DNA of 64,000 nt from Massilia agrisoli. GTDB lineage: Bacteria; Pseudomonadota; Gammaproteobacteria; Burkholderiales; Burkholderiaceae_D. The notes beneath the pieces were generated by a model. That model was not told the origin of the DNA. It did no database searches and saw nothing but the letters and a program-made list of their open reading frames with translations. The stretch's first letter is position 1; each line of letters starts with the position of its first letter. Shown piece by piece: positions 1-9,255 of the stretch. Location: contig NZ_JAJHPV010000021.1 in the NCBI RefSeq assembly GCF_020831365.1, positions 1 through 64,000 on the forward strand. The letters are read 5' to 3'. A program made the position numbers and the translations under genes.

Positions 1-45
1 TGCATTAAGCTAACTGATACTAATTGCCCGTACGGCTTGTCCCTA
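1..45 (+). rRNA. rrl: 23S ribosomal RNA, 3' end only
   Basis: The first bases match the conserved 3' terminus of bacterial 23S rRNA (the stretch around ctaactgatactaattgccc followed by the closing ggctt). The body of the gene lies left of the window. The exact last base cannot be fixed from sequence alone and may be a few bases either side of 45. The 5S gene follows about 110 bases downstream in the usual operon order. Confidence 0.85.
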
Positions 46-157
46 TAACATTAGTAGTTATAGGTCTGCAAGACTTCAAAACTGATTTGATATAAAACTA
101 CTTCTTCCAGATTCAGAGTGCTGTTGCCCCGTTGGGAACAGTTGCTCGTACAAGTTA

Positions 158-273
158 TGCCTGATGACCATAGCAAGTCGGTCCCACCCCTTCCCATCCC
201 GAACAGGACCGTGAAACGACTTTGCGCCGATGATAGTGCTGCAACCAGTGTGAAAGTAGGTTATCGTCAGGCT
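158..273 (+). rRNA. rrf: 5S ribosomal RNA
   Basis: About 116 bases with the 5S hallmarks: a 5' tgcctgatgacc that pairs with the 3' end (gttatcgtcagg), the conserved tcccatcccgaac block near the middle, and a compatible overall length. It is the last gene of the rRNA operon entering from the left and is followed at once by a strong terminator. Confidence 0.93.
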
Positions 274-283
274 AGTTATAAAG

Positions 284-319
284 AAAAAACCCGTTGACTG
301 ATGTCAGCGGGTTTTTTTT
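284..319 (+). terminator. Intrinsic terminator of the rRNA operon
   Basis: A hairpin made of acccg and tgac arms with a tgat loop is followed by eight T residues just after 5S rRNA. An A-run on the other side makes it potentially bidirectional. Confidence 0.9.
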
Positions 320-481
320 CGTCCAGAGAAAATTGGCTGTCCCCCCTAATATTTCCCCGCGGCATTCGAACATCGTGCGCTCTATACCGTGTGCGATAAT
401 TTCGCAGCTCATATATCGTTGCTTTAAAACGCCTGCTCAACCTGATCCCTGTCTTTAACCTGCGCCAATTCGTCGGCTTGA

Positions 482-1621
482 ATGCTTCCGATGCGCTCAA
501 TGCACTTCGATTGCACGATGCTCGACGCCCAATGTACGTCCTACCAGTCGCCCAACGGCGAAATCAATGCGCAGCTGTTCCAGGTCAGCCTTGACTGCAT
601 CAAGGTCATCAGCCTGGACGGCTACATTGTCCAGGTTAACCCTGGCGCCGCCGATGCACTCGAACTGGACAGCATCGACGATATTTGTGGCGAGAAATGG
701 GTTGAGCTATGGCCAGAAGAATCCCGGCTTGTGGTTCTCGGCGCCATTGCTGGCGCCACGCGCGGCGAGCGCATCCAGTTTGCTGCGTTCTGTCCCACAG
801 CCAAAGGCACGCCGCGCTGGTGGGACGTCATCGTTTCTCCCGTAAGCAACGACAGCGGAAATATCCACGGCTTGCTGGCCGTGTCGCGCGACGTCACCGA
901 GATTTACCTGGCACGCGAAGCGCTGCGCACCGCCGATGTCCGAAAGGATGAATTCCTCGCCATCCTCGCCCACGAACTGCGCAATCCGCTGTCCGCAGCT
1001 GGCATGGCGGCGACCCTGCTGGAAACCCAGAAGCTGGAATTCGATCGCACCTCCCAGCTTGGCAAACTGATCGCGAGGCAGGTTGGCCACATGAGCCGTC
1101 TGGTCGAAGACCTGATCGACATTTCGCGCGTCTCGCGTGGTTTGATCGTCCTGAAACACGAGCCGGTCGACATGGGGCAGGTCGTCCACGACGCGATGGA
1201 GCAGTTGCAAGGATTGGTAGACGCCAAGGCGCACGCCGTGCATCTGGCCTTGCCCGAGCAGCCATGCATCCTGGCCGGCGATCGGACCCGGTTGCTGCAA
1301 GTGGTCGGCAATATCGTCGGCAACGCCGTGCGCTATACGCCAGCAGGCGGGCGCATCGATGTCGCGCTCTCTCAAGATGAGGATGCCGTGATGCTCCGGG
1401 TAAGCGACACTGGCGTGGGCATCGCTCCCGAGCGCTTGCCTGCGCTGTTCGGCTTGTTCACGCGGGGGGACCGGAGTTCCGACCGGAATGAGAGCGGGCT
1501 GGGACTTGGCCTGGCCCTTGTTCAAAAGCTGGTTGAACTGCATGGCGGCACGGTGTCCGCGTTTAGCGCCGGCGAAGGGCAGGGCAGCTGTTTTACCGTC
1601 TCGCTGCCGCGCCTGGCTTAA
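482..1621 (+). CDS. PAS-domain sensor histidine kinase, apparently soluble and orphan
   Basis: A 379-residue two-component kinase. Residues 33-145 form a PAS/PAC sensory domain. The HisKA phospho-acceptor is His164 in the AHELRNPL motif. The ATPase domain shows the N-box (Asn277/Asn281 in NIVGNAVRY), G1 box (DTGVG, 309-313) and G2 box (GLGLGLA, 339-345). No membrane segment or receiver domain is seen, so it probably senses a cytoplasmic or redox/ligand signal through PAS. No response-regulator gene lies beside it, so its partner is unknown. Met1 and Met4 are both possible starts and neither has a strong ribosome site. Its last 29 bases overlap the 3' end of the opposite-strand aminopeptidase gene. 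Confidence 0.9.
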   Translation: MLPMRSMHFDCTMLDAQCTSYQSPNGEINAQLFQVSLDCIKVISLDGYIVQVNPGAADALELDSIDDICGEKWVELWPEESRLVVLGAIAGATRGERIQFAAFCPTAKGTPRWWDVIVSPVSNDSGNIHGLLAVSRDVTEIYLAREALRTADVRKDEFLAILAHELRNPLSAAGMAATLLETQKLEFDRTSQLGKLIARQVGHMSRLVEDLIDISRVSRGLIVLKHEPVDMGQVVHDAMEQLQGLVDAKAHAVHLALPEQPCILAGDRTRLLQVVGNIVGNAVRYTPAGGRIDVALSQDEDAVMLRVSDTGVGIAPERLPALFGLFTRGDRSSDRNESGLGLGLALVQKLVELHGGTVSAFSAGEGQGSCFTVSLPRLA

Positions 1622-2852
1622 GCGTCGTACGCCCCACGGTGGCTACCTCGCTGCCCAGCTCGACTGCATACGCGGCCGCCAGCCGGGCAAACTTGAGTGC
1701 ATGGGCTGCCTCACCGCCACTGTTCGCCAGCGTGTCACCCGCCGTATGAATCCTCGGGTTATCTTTCTTGATTTCGGACTCGAACGGCATTGACGCCGCG
1801 TACCCCTGCGCGTGCCACGCTGCATGGTCCGAGCAGGCATAGCCGCACTTGTCGTAGCCCACTGTCAGTGTTGGAAGGTAAGCGTTTACCAGCTTGACCA
1901 GGAACTGGTTTTGGGGCGCGTCCGTGAAGTCGCTGAAAATATAGATGTCGTTCGCCGAGCCCTTGAAGTTGGTCATGTCGAGCTGCAACACGCCAACGAC
2001 ATTGGTTCCGGTCTTTTTGTATTCCTGGGCGATTTCCTGCGAACCACGCAGGCCCACTTCTTCAGCGGCGTAGGCAATCAGCTTGATGGTCCTTCTCGGC
2101 TTGTAGCCAGTCGCCGCAATTACCCGCAGCACCTCAGTCAGCCCGGCGACCCCGGAAGCGTCGTCGTCGGCGCCAGGCGCCTTGGTCGTATCCTTCGTGC
2201 CCAACAGGTTGATCGAATCCAGGTGCGCGCCGATGATAATCACCTCGTTGGGCTTGTCGCTCCCGTCGATCGTCGCGATAACCGAGCGCTGGTCAAAGCG
2301 CAAGTGCGCGTACTGGGCAATCGAAATGTGATCACGGCCGTTGGCCAGCGCCATCCACCGCGCCTTGAGCCAACCCGATGCGGCAATGCCCGGCGCCGAC
2401 AAGTAATATCGGTTGGCGAAGCCAGCCAGCCCGGTGATGGTGTCGCGAATACGCGCCTCGTCCATCTGCTGCAGCATCGGTACGACGGTGGCCTGGTTGG
2501 TAATTGTGTACGCAGGCCTGGTCAGCGATGTCAGGGGAATGGCGTCGCGCATCGCAAGGGCGCGGCGGCCGTCGGCCTCGCTGGCGTGGTACATGAAACC
2601 GCCGCAGTGCCTCAACTCCTGATGCAGCCGCGCACCGAGCTTGTCGAGGCTTGACGTCTTCACCTCAATCAAGTGCAGCTTCTCGGTGCCCGCCATGCCA
2701 GGCACACTGCTGCCAAGCACCTTCGCACCCGGCTGTATCTTGCGAATCTTGAGGTAGGCGGTATCGCCCGCGGTGATCCAGCTCGTCGATGCGGCCGCCG
2801 GTGTGGCGGCCAGCATCATGCAGATCCAAAGAATCAACGATTTCATGGCCAT
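1593..2852 (-). CDS. Secreted zinc aminopeptidase, peptidase family M28 (leucyl aminopeptidase type)
   Basis: 419 residues with a signal peptide (hydrophobic stretch to about Ala21). The C-terminal half has the M28 co-catalytic zinc set known from the Vibrio aminopeptidase: His210 (GAHLDS), Asp229 (GADDDASG), Glu264/265 (AAEEVGLRGS), Asp292 (QLDM) and His369 (RIHTAGDT). Cys336 and Cys340 are placed like the disulfide of that enzyme. The first 130 residues resemble the propeptide region. It should release N-terminal hydrophobic residues from peptides outside the cytoplasm. It is transcribed alone, convergent with and overlapping the kinase gene by 29 bases. Confidence 0.88.
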   Translation of the reverse strand: MAMKSLILWICMMLAATPAAASTSWITAGDTAYLKIRKIQPGAKVLGSSVPGMAGTEKLHLIEVKTSSLDKLGARLHQELRHCGGFMYHASEADGRRALAMRDAIPLTSLTRPAYTITNQATVVPMLQQMDEARIRDTITGLAGFANRYYLSAPGIAASGWLKARWMALANGRDHISIAQYAHLRFDQRSVIATIDGSDKPNEVIIIGAHLDSINLLGTKDTTKAPGADDDASGVAGLTEVLRVIAATGYKPRRTIKLIAYAAEEVGLRGSQEIAQEYKKTGTNVVGVLQLDMTNFKGSANDIYIFSDFTDAPQNQFLVKLVNAYLPTLTVGYDKCGYACSDHAAWHAQGYAASMPFESEIKKDNPRIHTAGDTLANSGGEAAHALKFARLAAAYAVELGSEVATVGRTTLKPGAAARR

Positions 2853-2966
2853 CCCCTGCGTTATGCGGCAAGGAAATATTACCAGTGGGGAAGAATCGCA
2901 CCCGTCGATTCGTCAGCGTCACAATTGAGCGAAATCATCCCGCTTGCGATGCCCTGGAGAAGTGGA

Positions 2967-3527
2967 TCAGAAAGCGCGTGCGGCTTTCAACAGGAGGAAG
3001 TTGACGCCACCGTTCGGCTTCTTGAAGCCGCCGTTGGAGAAGTGCTGCAGTTTCATTCCCACATCCCAGCCGTTGGCGAAAACATAGCCGGTGCCGAGGT
3101 GGTCGCCAAACTGGAAGTGCGTCGACAGCTCGCTGCCGTCATTGTCATACCGTTCGGAAAGCAGGTTCAGGCCGATACCGCCCTCGGCATACCAGCCCAG
3201 CTTGTCGTCGGACTGGAAGCGGAACACTGGCGTCAAGCCCACATTGGTGATGTCCTGGCGTTCGCCGGGGATGTTGCGGTGGGCGGTAGCGCGCCACTGC
3301 GCGAGAGACAGGTCCCAATAACCGGACAGATGGGTGCCGTTGGAGACAAACCAGCGCTTTTCGAACTGCTTCTGGACGCCAATGCGTGCGATGCGGGCTT
3401 TCGATGTCGAGCCGTATTCGAGCGATGCGCTGTCGATCATTGTGTCGGCGGCTGCAGCCGGAGATGAAACAATTGCGGCGACTAATGTTGCCAGAGATAC
3501 TTGAACAAAGGATTTTACACTTAACAT
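2967..3527 (-). CDS. pagL: Outer-membrane lipid A 3-O-deacylase, PagL family
   Basis: 186 residues from the chosen start, which has GGAAG six bases upstream and begins a clean signal peptide ending near Ala27. A start 33 bases further upstream is open but would put a charged tail before the signal. The rest alternates like an eight-stranded barrel and ends in aromatic Phe186. The family active site is visible as His162 and Ser164 in LQHFSNGGFKKPN. PagL removes the 3-O acyl chain of lipid A at the outer membrane. Oddly, the residue 14 after the histidine, where PagL enzymes carry an acidic third member, is Asn176 here. Activity is therefore not certain. Confidence 0.82.
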   Translation of the reverse strand: MLSVKSFVQVSLATLVAAIVSSPAAAADTMIDSASLEYGSTSKARIARIGVQKQFEKRWFVSNGTHLSGYWDLSLAQWRATAHRNIPGERQDITNVGLTPVFRFQSDDKLGWYAEGGIGLNLLSERYDNDGSELSTHFQFGDHLGTGYVFANGWDVGMKLQHFSNGGFKKPNGGVNFLLLKAARAF

Positions 3528-3664
3528 ATTTACTTCCACTCGTTTGGTGCGCTGACTCATGCAGCACAGGAGCGATTATTCTACCGACGTTCCGAAATCC
3601 CTGTTGCCACCTTCGTAATTGTTAAAATAGTTATACCAACGACATAAAAGGGAATGCCTTAACT

Positions 3665-4558
3665 ATGCCAACTATCACCTTCCTGGGCATTGGCCTGATG
3701 GGCGCGCCGATGGTCGCACGCCTGCTCGGCCGCGGCTTCGAGGTATGCGCTTGGAACCGCACGTACGCCAAAGCGGCCGCCCTGTCGGGCCTTGGCGCAC
3801 AGGCTGAACCAGGCTTGCAGGAAGCCGTGCGGAAAGCCGATATCGTCATTTCCATGCTTGAATCCGGCGCCGTGGTCGGCCAGGTCATCGACGCCGCACT
3901 GCCGGCGCTCAAGCCCGGCGCTTTATGGGTTGACATGAGTTCGACGCGGCAGGACGAAGCGGTGGCATTCAACGCCAGGCTCGAAGGGCGTGGCTTCCAT
4001 TTCCTCGACGCGCCCGTGTCGGGCGGCGTGGCCGGCGCGGAAGCGGGCACCCTGGCGATCATGGCGGGCGGCAGCGTGCATGATTTTTCGAAGGCAGAAG
4101 CTGTGCTGCAAGCGATGGGGCGTCCGATGCTGGTTGGGCCTGCCGGCAGCGGTCAGGTTGCCAAACTGTGCAACCAGCTGATTGTCGGCGGAACGCTGAA
4201 TATCATCGCAGAAGCGCTCTTGTTGGCGCAGGCTGCGGGCGCCGACCCGGCTGCGGTGCGCGCCGCGATCCGCGGTGGATTTGCTGAAAGCCGCATCCTG
4301 GAAGTGCACGGCCAGCGCATGCTCGAGCGTAATTTCCTGCCCGGGGGACAGGTGAAAAGCCAGCTGAAGGATCTACAGAATGTGCTGGCGGCCGCAGCCG
4401 ACGCAGGCGTCGTGCTGCCTGTCACCGCGCTCGTTACCGAGCACTACCAGTCGATCGCGGCGGAGGTTCCGCGCGCGGACCAGTCGGCCGCGCTTCTTGC
4501 GGTAGAAAAACTCAATCCTGGCCAGCGCCTGGGCGCCGGCCCCGACCAGCTGCCTTAG
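3665..4558 (+). CDS. NAD(P)-dependent beta-hydroxyacid dehydrogenase (3-hydroxyisobutyrate dehydrogenase family)
   Basis: 297 residues. The N-terminal Rossmann motif is GIGLMG (8-13). The substrate-binding signature is DAPVSGG (115-121). The catalytic lysine is Lys167 in GSGQVAKLCNQ. The all-alpha C-terminal domain follows. Family members oxidise 3-hydroxyisobutyrate, tartronate semialdehyde, glyoxylate or succinic semialdehyde; the sequence alone does not choose among them. It stands as a single gene and converges on the M20 gene with only two bases between stop codons. Its promoter lies in the 137-base gap shared with divergent pagL. Confidence 0.9.
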   Translation: MPTITFLGIGLMGAPMVARLLGRGFEVCAWNRTYAKAAALSGLGAQAEPGLQEAVRKADIVISMLESGAVVGQVIDAALPALKPGALWVDMSSTRQDEAVAFNARLEGRGFHFLDAPVSGGVAGAEAGTLAIMAGGSVHDFSKAEAVLQAMGRPMLVGPAGSGQVAKLCNQLIVGGTLNIIAEALLLAQAAGADPAAVRAAIRGGFAESRILEVHGQRMLERNFLPGGQVKSQLKDLQNVLAAAADAGVVLPVTALVTEHYQSIAAEVPRADQSAALLAVEKLNPGQRLGAGPDQLP

Positions 4559-4560
4559 GC

Positions 4561-5754
4561 TTAGCGCAGCGGCAAGCTCATTTCGGCCAGGCGTACCCAG
4601 TAGCTTGCGCCGATGGGCAGCAGCTTGTCATTGAAGTCATAGCTCGCGTTATGCAGCTGGCACGGCCCCAGCCCGTGGCCGCCCATTCGGTGGTCGCCTT
4701 CGCCGTTGCCGATGAAGACGTAGCAGCCGGGTTTTTCCTGCAGCATGAATGCGAAGTCTTCCGCGCCCATCGTTGGCTCGACGCTGGTGTTGACCCGGTC
4801 AGCCCCGGCCACTGCCTTCATCGCCTCCACGGCAAAAGCGGTTTCCTTTTCGTGGTTGACCAGCGGTGGATAGTTGCGCTTGAAGCCGAAGTCGACGTTC
4901 GCATTGAAACCGGCCGCGACCCCGTTGGCAATTTCTTCCATGCGGCGCTCGATCAGGTCCAGCACCTCGGTGGTGAAGGTGCGCACGGTGCCGATCAGCA
5001 CTGCTTCATCAGGGATGACATTGGTGGCGCTGCCAGCGTGGATCTGGGTAATCGACAGCACGGCGGTATCGAGCGGATTCTTCTCGCGGGAAATGATGGT
5101 CTGCCATGACTGCGCGATCTGCACCGCCACCATCACCGGATCGACGCCACGGTGCGGCTGGGCGGCATGCGCGCCCTTGCCTTGGACCACGACACGGAAC
5201 TCGTTACTGGACGCCATCATCGGCCCGGGCACGACGCCAAAGCTGCCCGCCTCCAGCCCCGGCCAGTTGTGCATGCCATAAACTGCCTCCATCGGAAATT
5301 GCTTGAACAGGCCATCGTCCATCATGCGGCGCGCGCCGCCGCCGCCTTCTTCCGCCGGCTGGAAAATCACATACACGGTGCCATCGAAGTTGCGGTGTTT
5401 CGCCAGGTAACGCGCGGCGCCCAGCAACATGGCCGTGTGCCCGTCGTGGCCGCAGGCGTGCATCTTGCCGGCATGGCGCGACGCGTGCGCGAAGCTGTTT
5501 ACCTCCTGCATCGGCAGGGCATCCATATCGGCGCGCAAGCCGATGGCCCGGTCGGAAGTGCCGTTCTTGATGATGCCGACCAGCCCGGTCACGCCAAGGC
5601 CACGCACGATCGGGATGCCCCATTCTGTGAGGCGGGCAGCAACAATGTCGGCCGTACGTTCTTCTTCATAGCAAAGTTCCGGGTGTGCATGCAGGTCCCG
5701 GCGTATCTCTTGCAGCTCGTTCTGGAAAGCGATGATCGGTTCAACCAGTTTCAT
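4561..5754 (-). CDS. M20 family amidohydrolase (hippurate hydrolase / N-acyl amino acid deacylase type)
   Basis: 397 residues, the usual length. Metal-site motifs of the M20D group are present: Cys101, His103 and His106 in HACGHDGHT, the catalytic pair Glu135-Glu136 in QPAEEGG, His161 in MHNWPG, and a late His in GGHGLGP. Such enzymes cleave N-acyl or N-aryl amides of amino acids in the cytoplasm; the natural substrate is not shown by the sequence. No signal peptide. It is divergent from the molybdopterin oxidoreductase across 143 bases. Confidence 0.9.
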   Translation of the reverse strand: MKLVEPIIAFQNELQEIRRDLHAHPELCYEEERTADIVAARLTEWGIPIVRGLGVTGLVGIIKNGTSDRAIGLRADMDALPMQEVNSFAHASRHAGKMHACGHDGHTAMLLGAARYLAKHRNFDGTVYVIFQPAEEGGGGARRMMDDGLFKQFPMEAVYGMHNWPGLEAGSFGVVPGPMMASSNEFRVVVQGKGAHAAQPHRGVDPVMVAVQIAQSWQTIISREKNPLDTAVLSITQIHAGSATNVIPDEAVLIGTVRTFTTEVLDLIERRMEEIANGVAAGFNANVDFGFKRNYPPLVNHEKETAFAVEAMKAVAGADRVNTSVEPTMGAEDFAFMLQEKPGCYVFIGNGEGDHRMGGHGLGPCQLHNASYDFNDKLLPIGASYWVRLAEMSLPLR

Positions 5755-5897
5755 AATCTTCTCCGTGATGCTGGAATGCTAATGAGTCATTGTAGCCTTC
5801 TCATCCTATGTAAGCCAGTGCAGCACATCAGCGTAACGACCAGCCCGGAATCGTTTACAGTAACGGTTTCAAGCACGATTTTTTCTGGAATTTCCCC

Positions 5898-7979
5898 ATG
5901 ACGACCACCCAGGTCCGGGCAACCTGCCCGCACGACTGCCCCGATACCTGCGCGCTGCTGATCACTGTGGAGGACGGCGTTGCGACCGAGGTCAAGGGCG
6001 ACCCGGACCACCCGACCACGGCGGGCGTGCTCTGCACCAAGGTGGCCCGTTACGCCGAGCGCACTTACCACGAAGACCGCTTGCTGCACCCGATGAAGCG
6101 GGTCGGCAAAAAGGGCGAGGGCAAGTTCGAACGCATCAGCTGGGATGAGGCGCTCGACACCATTGCTGCGCGCCTGAAAGGCATTGCCGCGCGCGACCCG
6201 CAGGCGATCTTGCCGTACAGCTACTGCGGCACCATGGGGCTGGTGCAGGGCGAGTCGATGTCGCTGCGCTTCTTCCACCAGCTGGGCGCCTCGCTGCTCG
6301 ACCGCACCATCTGCGCCAGCGCGGGCGCAACCGGGTACAAGTACACCATCGGCGCCTCAATCGGCACCGACATGGAACAGTTCCAGGACGCCAAACTCAT
6401 CATCATCTGGGGCGGCAACCCGATCGCCTCGAACCTGCACTTCTGGACCCGGGCGCAGGAAGCCAAGCGCCGCGGCGCGAAGCTGATCGCGATCGACCCT
6501 TACCGCTCGCTCACGGCCGAGAAATGCCACCAGCATATCGCGCTGATGCCGGGCACCGACTCCGCGCTCGCGCTGGGCATGATGCACGTGCTGATCCGCG
6601 ACGACCTGCTCGACCACGACTACATCGCCCGGCACACGCTTGGCTTCGACCAGCTCAAAGAGCGCGCCGCCGAATGGACGCCGGAACGCACCGCCGAAAC
6701 CTGCGGCATCAGCGCCGACGAAATCATCGGCCTGGCGCGCGACTACGGCCAGGCTGCGGCCGATGGCGGCGCTGCCGCAATCCGCATCAACTACGGCGTC
6801 CAGCGCGTGCGCGGCGGCGGCATGGCCGTGCGCGCGATCTCCTGCCTGCCTGCGCTGGTCGGCGCATGGCGCCACCCGGCCGGCGGCATCCAGCTGTCCT
6901 CGTCGGGCACCTTCCCGACCAATAAACCGGCACTGCAGCGCCCCGACCTGCTGAACGGGCGCCCGGCGCGCACCATCAACATGACCACCATCGGCGACGA
7001 CCTGCTGAAGGAAAGCTCGCCTGGCTTCGGGCCGAAGATCGAAGCAGTCATCGTCTACAACGCCAACCCGGTCGCCATCGCCCCGGATTCGGGCAAGGTG
7101 ATGCGCGGCTTCGAGCGCGAAGACCTGTTCACCGTCGTGATGGAGCACTTCCAGACCGACACCGCCGACTACGCCGACATCCTGCTGCCGGCTACCACCC
7201 AGCTTGAACACGTCGACACGCATACCTCCTACGGCCACCTGTACATGATGGCCAATAACGCCGCCATCGCGCCGATGGGAGAAGCGAAGGCCAACACCGA
7301 CGTGTTCCGCCTGCTGGCCGCGCGCATGGGCTTCGACGATCCGATTTTCCGCGAGACCGACGACGAACTGGCCGCCCAGGCTTTCGACAACAACCACCCG
7401 CGCGCGGTGCACTTCGACTGGGAGTCGCTCAAGCGCACCGGATGGCAAAAGCTCAACGTCCCGGCCGCGCCGTTTGCCGACGGCGGCTTCCTGACCCCGT
7501 CGGGCAAATGCGAGTTTTATTCGAGCGCGATGCTGGCCGACGGCCTCGACCCGCTGCCGGCCTACACCGCGCCCTACGAGTCAATCGCGTCGAATCCCGC
7601 GCTGGGCGCAAAGTACCCGCTGGCGATGATCTCACCGCCGGCGCGCAACTTCCTCAATTCGACCTTCGTCAACGTCAAGAGCCTGCGCTCGGCCGAAGGC
7701 GAACCGCACCTCGACATCCACCCGCTCGACGCTGCCGCGCGCGGCATCGGCCACGGCGACATGGCGCGCATCTTCAACGACCGCGGCACCTTCGTGGCGC
7801 GCGCCCGGGTGACGGACAAGGCGCGCCAGGGCCTCGTCGTCGGCCTGTCGGTGTGGTGGAAGAAGCTCGCCAGCGATGGCAAGAACGCCAATGAAGTGAC
7901 CAGCCAGCGCCTGACCGACATGGGGCGCGCGCCGACCTTCTACGACACGCTGGTCGAGGTTGAAAAACACGCTGCATAG
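5898..7979 (+). CDS. Molybdopterin-dependent oxidoreductase with an N-terminal 4Fe-4S site
   Basis: 693 residues. Four cysteines near the start (CPHDCPDTC and LCTK about 28 residues on) form the 4Fe-4S-binding motif of the DMSO-reductase superfamily. The central part carries the molybdopterin-guanine-dinucleotide fold, including GGNPIASN and a TICASAGATG stretch near the metal. The C-terminal dinucleotide-binding domain runs from about residue 570. No twin-arginine signal is present, so a cytoplasmic location is predicted. There is no electron-transfer or membrane subunit next to it, so its substrate and electron partner are unknown. The lipoprotein peptidase gene starts 17 bases downstream, suggesting co-transcription. 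Confidence 0.9.
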   Translation: MTTTQVRATCPHDCPDTCALLITVEDGVATEVKGDPDHPTTAGVLCTKVARYAERTYHEDRLLHPMKRVGKKGEGKFERISWDEALDTIAARLKGIAARDPQAILPYSYCGTMGLVQGESMSLRFFHQLGASLLDRTICASAGATGYKYTIGASIGTDMEQFQDAKLIIIWGGNPIASNLHFWTRAQEAKRRGAKLIAIDPYRSLTAEKCHQHIALMPGTDSALALGMMHVLIRDDLLDHDYIARHTLGFDQLKERAAEWTPERTAETCGISADEIIGLARDYGQAAADGGAAAIRINYGVQRVRGGGMAVRAISCLPALVGAWRHPAGGIQLSSSGTFPTNKPALQRPDLLNGRPARTINMTTIGDDLLKESSPGFGPKIEAVIVYNANPVAIAPDSGKVMRGFEREDLFTVVMEHFQTDTADYADILLPATTQLEHVDTHTSYGHLYMMANNAAIAPMGEAKANTDVFRLLAARMGFDDPIFRETDDELAAQAFDNNHPRAVHFDWESLKRTGWQKLNVPAAPFADGGFLTPSGKCEFYSSAMLADGLDPLPAYTAPYESIASNPALGAKYPLAMISPPARNFLNSTFVNVKSLRSAEGEPHLDIHPLDAAARGIGHGDMARIFNDRGTFVARARVTDKARQGLVVGLSVWWKKLASDGKNANEVTSQRLTDMGRAPTFYDTLVEVEKHAA

Positions 7980-7996
7980 GAACGGGAACTGCCAAC

Positions 7997-9055
7997 ATGA
8001 AGACCAGGACCCTCAGGCACATGGCGCTTGCGGGCTTTGCTGTAGCCCTGCTGGCCAGCTGCTCCGGCCTGAGCTACTACGCGCAGGCCGCGCGCGGGCA
8101 GGTGTCCCTGCTGTCCGACGCGCGGCCGATCGAAGACTGGCTGGCCGATAACGGTACCGATTCGAAGCTGCGCGTGCGGCTCGCCACGGCGCGCCAGATC
8201 CGCAGCTTCGCCGTCAAGGAGCTGGGCCTTCCCGACAACGGCAGCTACAAGAACTACGCCAGGCTGTCGCGCCCTTACGTCCTGTGGAACATCGTCGCCA
8301 CGCCCGAGCTGTCGCTGCGGCCCCTGCAGTGGTGCTTCCCGGTGGCCGGCTGCGTCAATTACCGCGGCTACTACAGCAAGGAAGACGCCCAGGCCTACGC
8401 CCGCGAACTGCGCGCCGATGGCCACGATGTCCAGGTTGGCGGCGTACCGGCCTACTCGACGCTGGGCTGGTTCAACGACCCCCTTATCTCCACCTTCATC
8501 CATTATCCGGATGCCGAACTGGCGCGCCTGATCTTCCACGAGCTGTCGCACCAGGTGGTGTACGTGCCGGGCGACTCGCAGTTCAACGAGTCCTTTGCCA
8601 GCGCGGTCGAAGAAGCCGGCGTCGAGCGCTGGCTGAGCGGCTTTGGCAACGACACCATGCGCCAGAACTACGCCAGCTTCGCGGCGCGCAAAAAGGACTT
8701 CCTCAAGCTGCTGCTCGAATACCGCCGTGCGCTGGAGGCAAACTACGCGTCGAAAGCGCCGCCTGCCGCCAAGCGCGAGGCCAAGGCGCGCCTGTTCGCC
8801 CAGCTGAAGGAGGACTATCTGGTGCTGAAGGCGTCGTGGGGCGGCTTTGCGGGCTACGACCGCTTCTTCGCCGAGCCGCTCTCCAACGCCCACCTGGCCT
8901 CGATCGCCACCTACACCGATTTCGTTCCCGCCTTCCGCACGCTGCTGGCGCGCGAGAAAACCTTCGCCGGGTTTTACGCGTCCGCCCGCAAACTCGCCGC
9001 GCTTGAAAAGGCGGAACGCCACCGCCGCCTGAAGGCGCTTGCCCCGCGCGCCTGA
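7997..9055 (+). CDS. Putative zinc aminopeptidase lipoprotein (Pfam Aminopep family)
   Basis: 352 residues. A lipoprotein signal ends in LLASC, with Cys22 as the predicted lipidated residue. The zinc-peptidase motif is HELSH (His181, Glu182, His185), and the third ligand is likely Glu198 in FNESFAS. This pattern and length fit the family of putative proteobacterial aminopeptidases annotated by Pfam as Aminopep. It should sit on the periplasmic face of a membrane. It follows the molybdopterin oxidoreductase by 17 bases, probably one transcript, although no functional link is obvious. The 200 bases after it up to the next gene contain nothing I can recognise. Confidence 0.82.
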   Translation: MKTRTLRHMALAGFAVALLASCSGLSYYAQAARGQVSLLSDARPIEDWLADNGTDSKLRVRLATARQIRSFAVKELGLPDNGSYKNYARLSRPYVLWNIVATPELSLRPLQWCFPVAGCVNYRGYYSKEDAQAYARELRADGHDVQVGGVPAYSTLGWFNDPLISTFIHYPDAELARLIFHELSHQVVYVPGDSQFNESFASAVEEAGVERWLSGFGNDTMRQNYASFAARKKDFLKLLLEYRRALEANYASKAPPAAKREAKARLFAQLKEDYLVLKASWGGFAGYDRFFAEPLSNAHLASIATYTDFVPAFRTLLAREKTFAGFYASARKLAALEKAERHRRLKALAPRA

Positions 9056-9255
9056 TGCCTGGCCTTGTGCTGCGGCGCACCAATCCAGCGCGGGTAGAGG
9101 CATTGCTCAAATACCAGCAAAAGCGCTTGCGTAAGGCCTCGTCGCCCGATAGCATCACAATGGGAGTAGTCATGTGCCTGCACGAACGGGCCAGACACAT
9201 CTCCGACTGGCAGGTGCGCCAGGTCCAATAACGATAAAGACGAGACGAGGCAGAC

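Noticed and set aside
276-500. A 74-codon minus-strand open frame over the rRNA terminator
   Set aside because: Overlaps the 5S terminator and the kinase start, has no homologue-like character.
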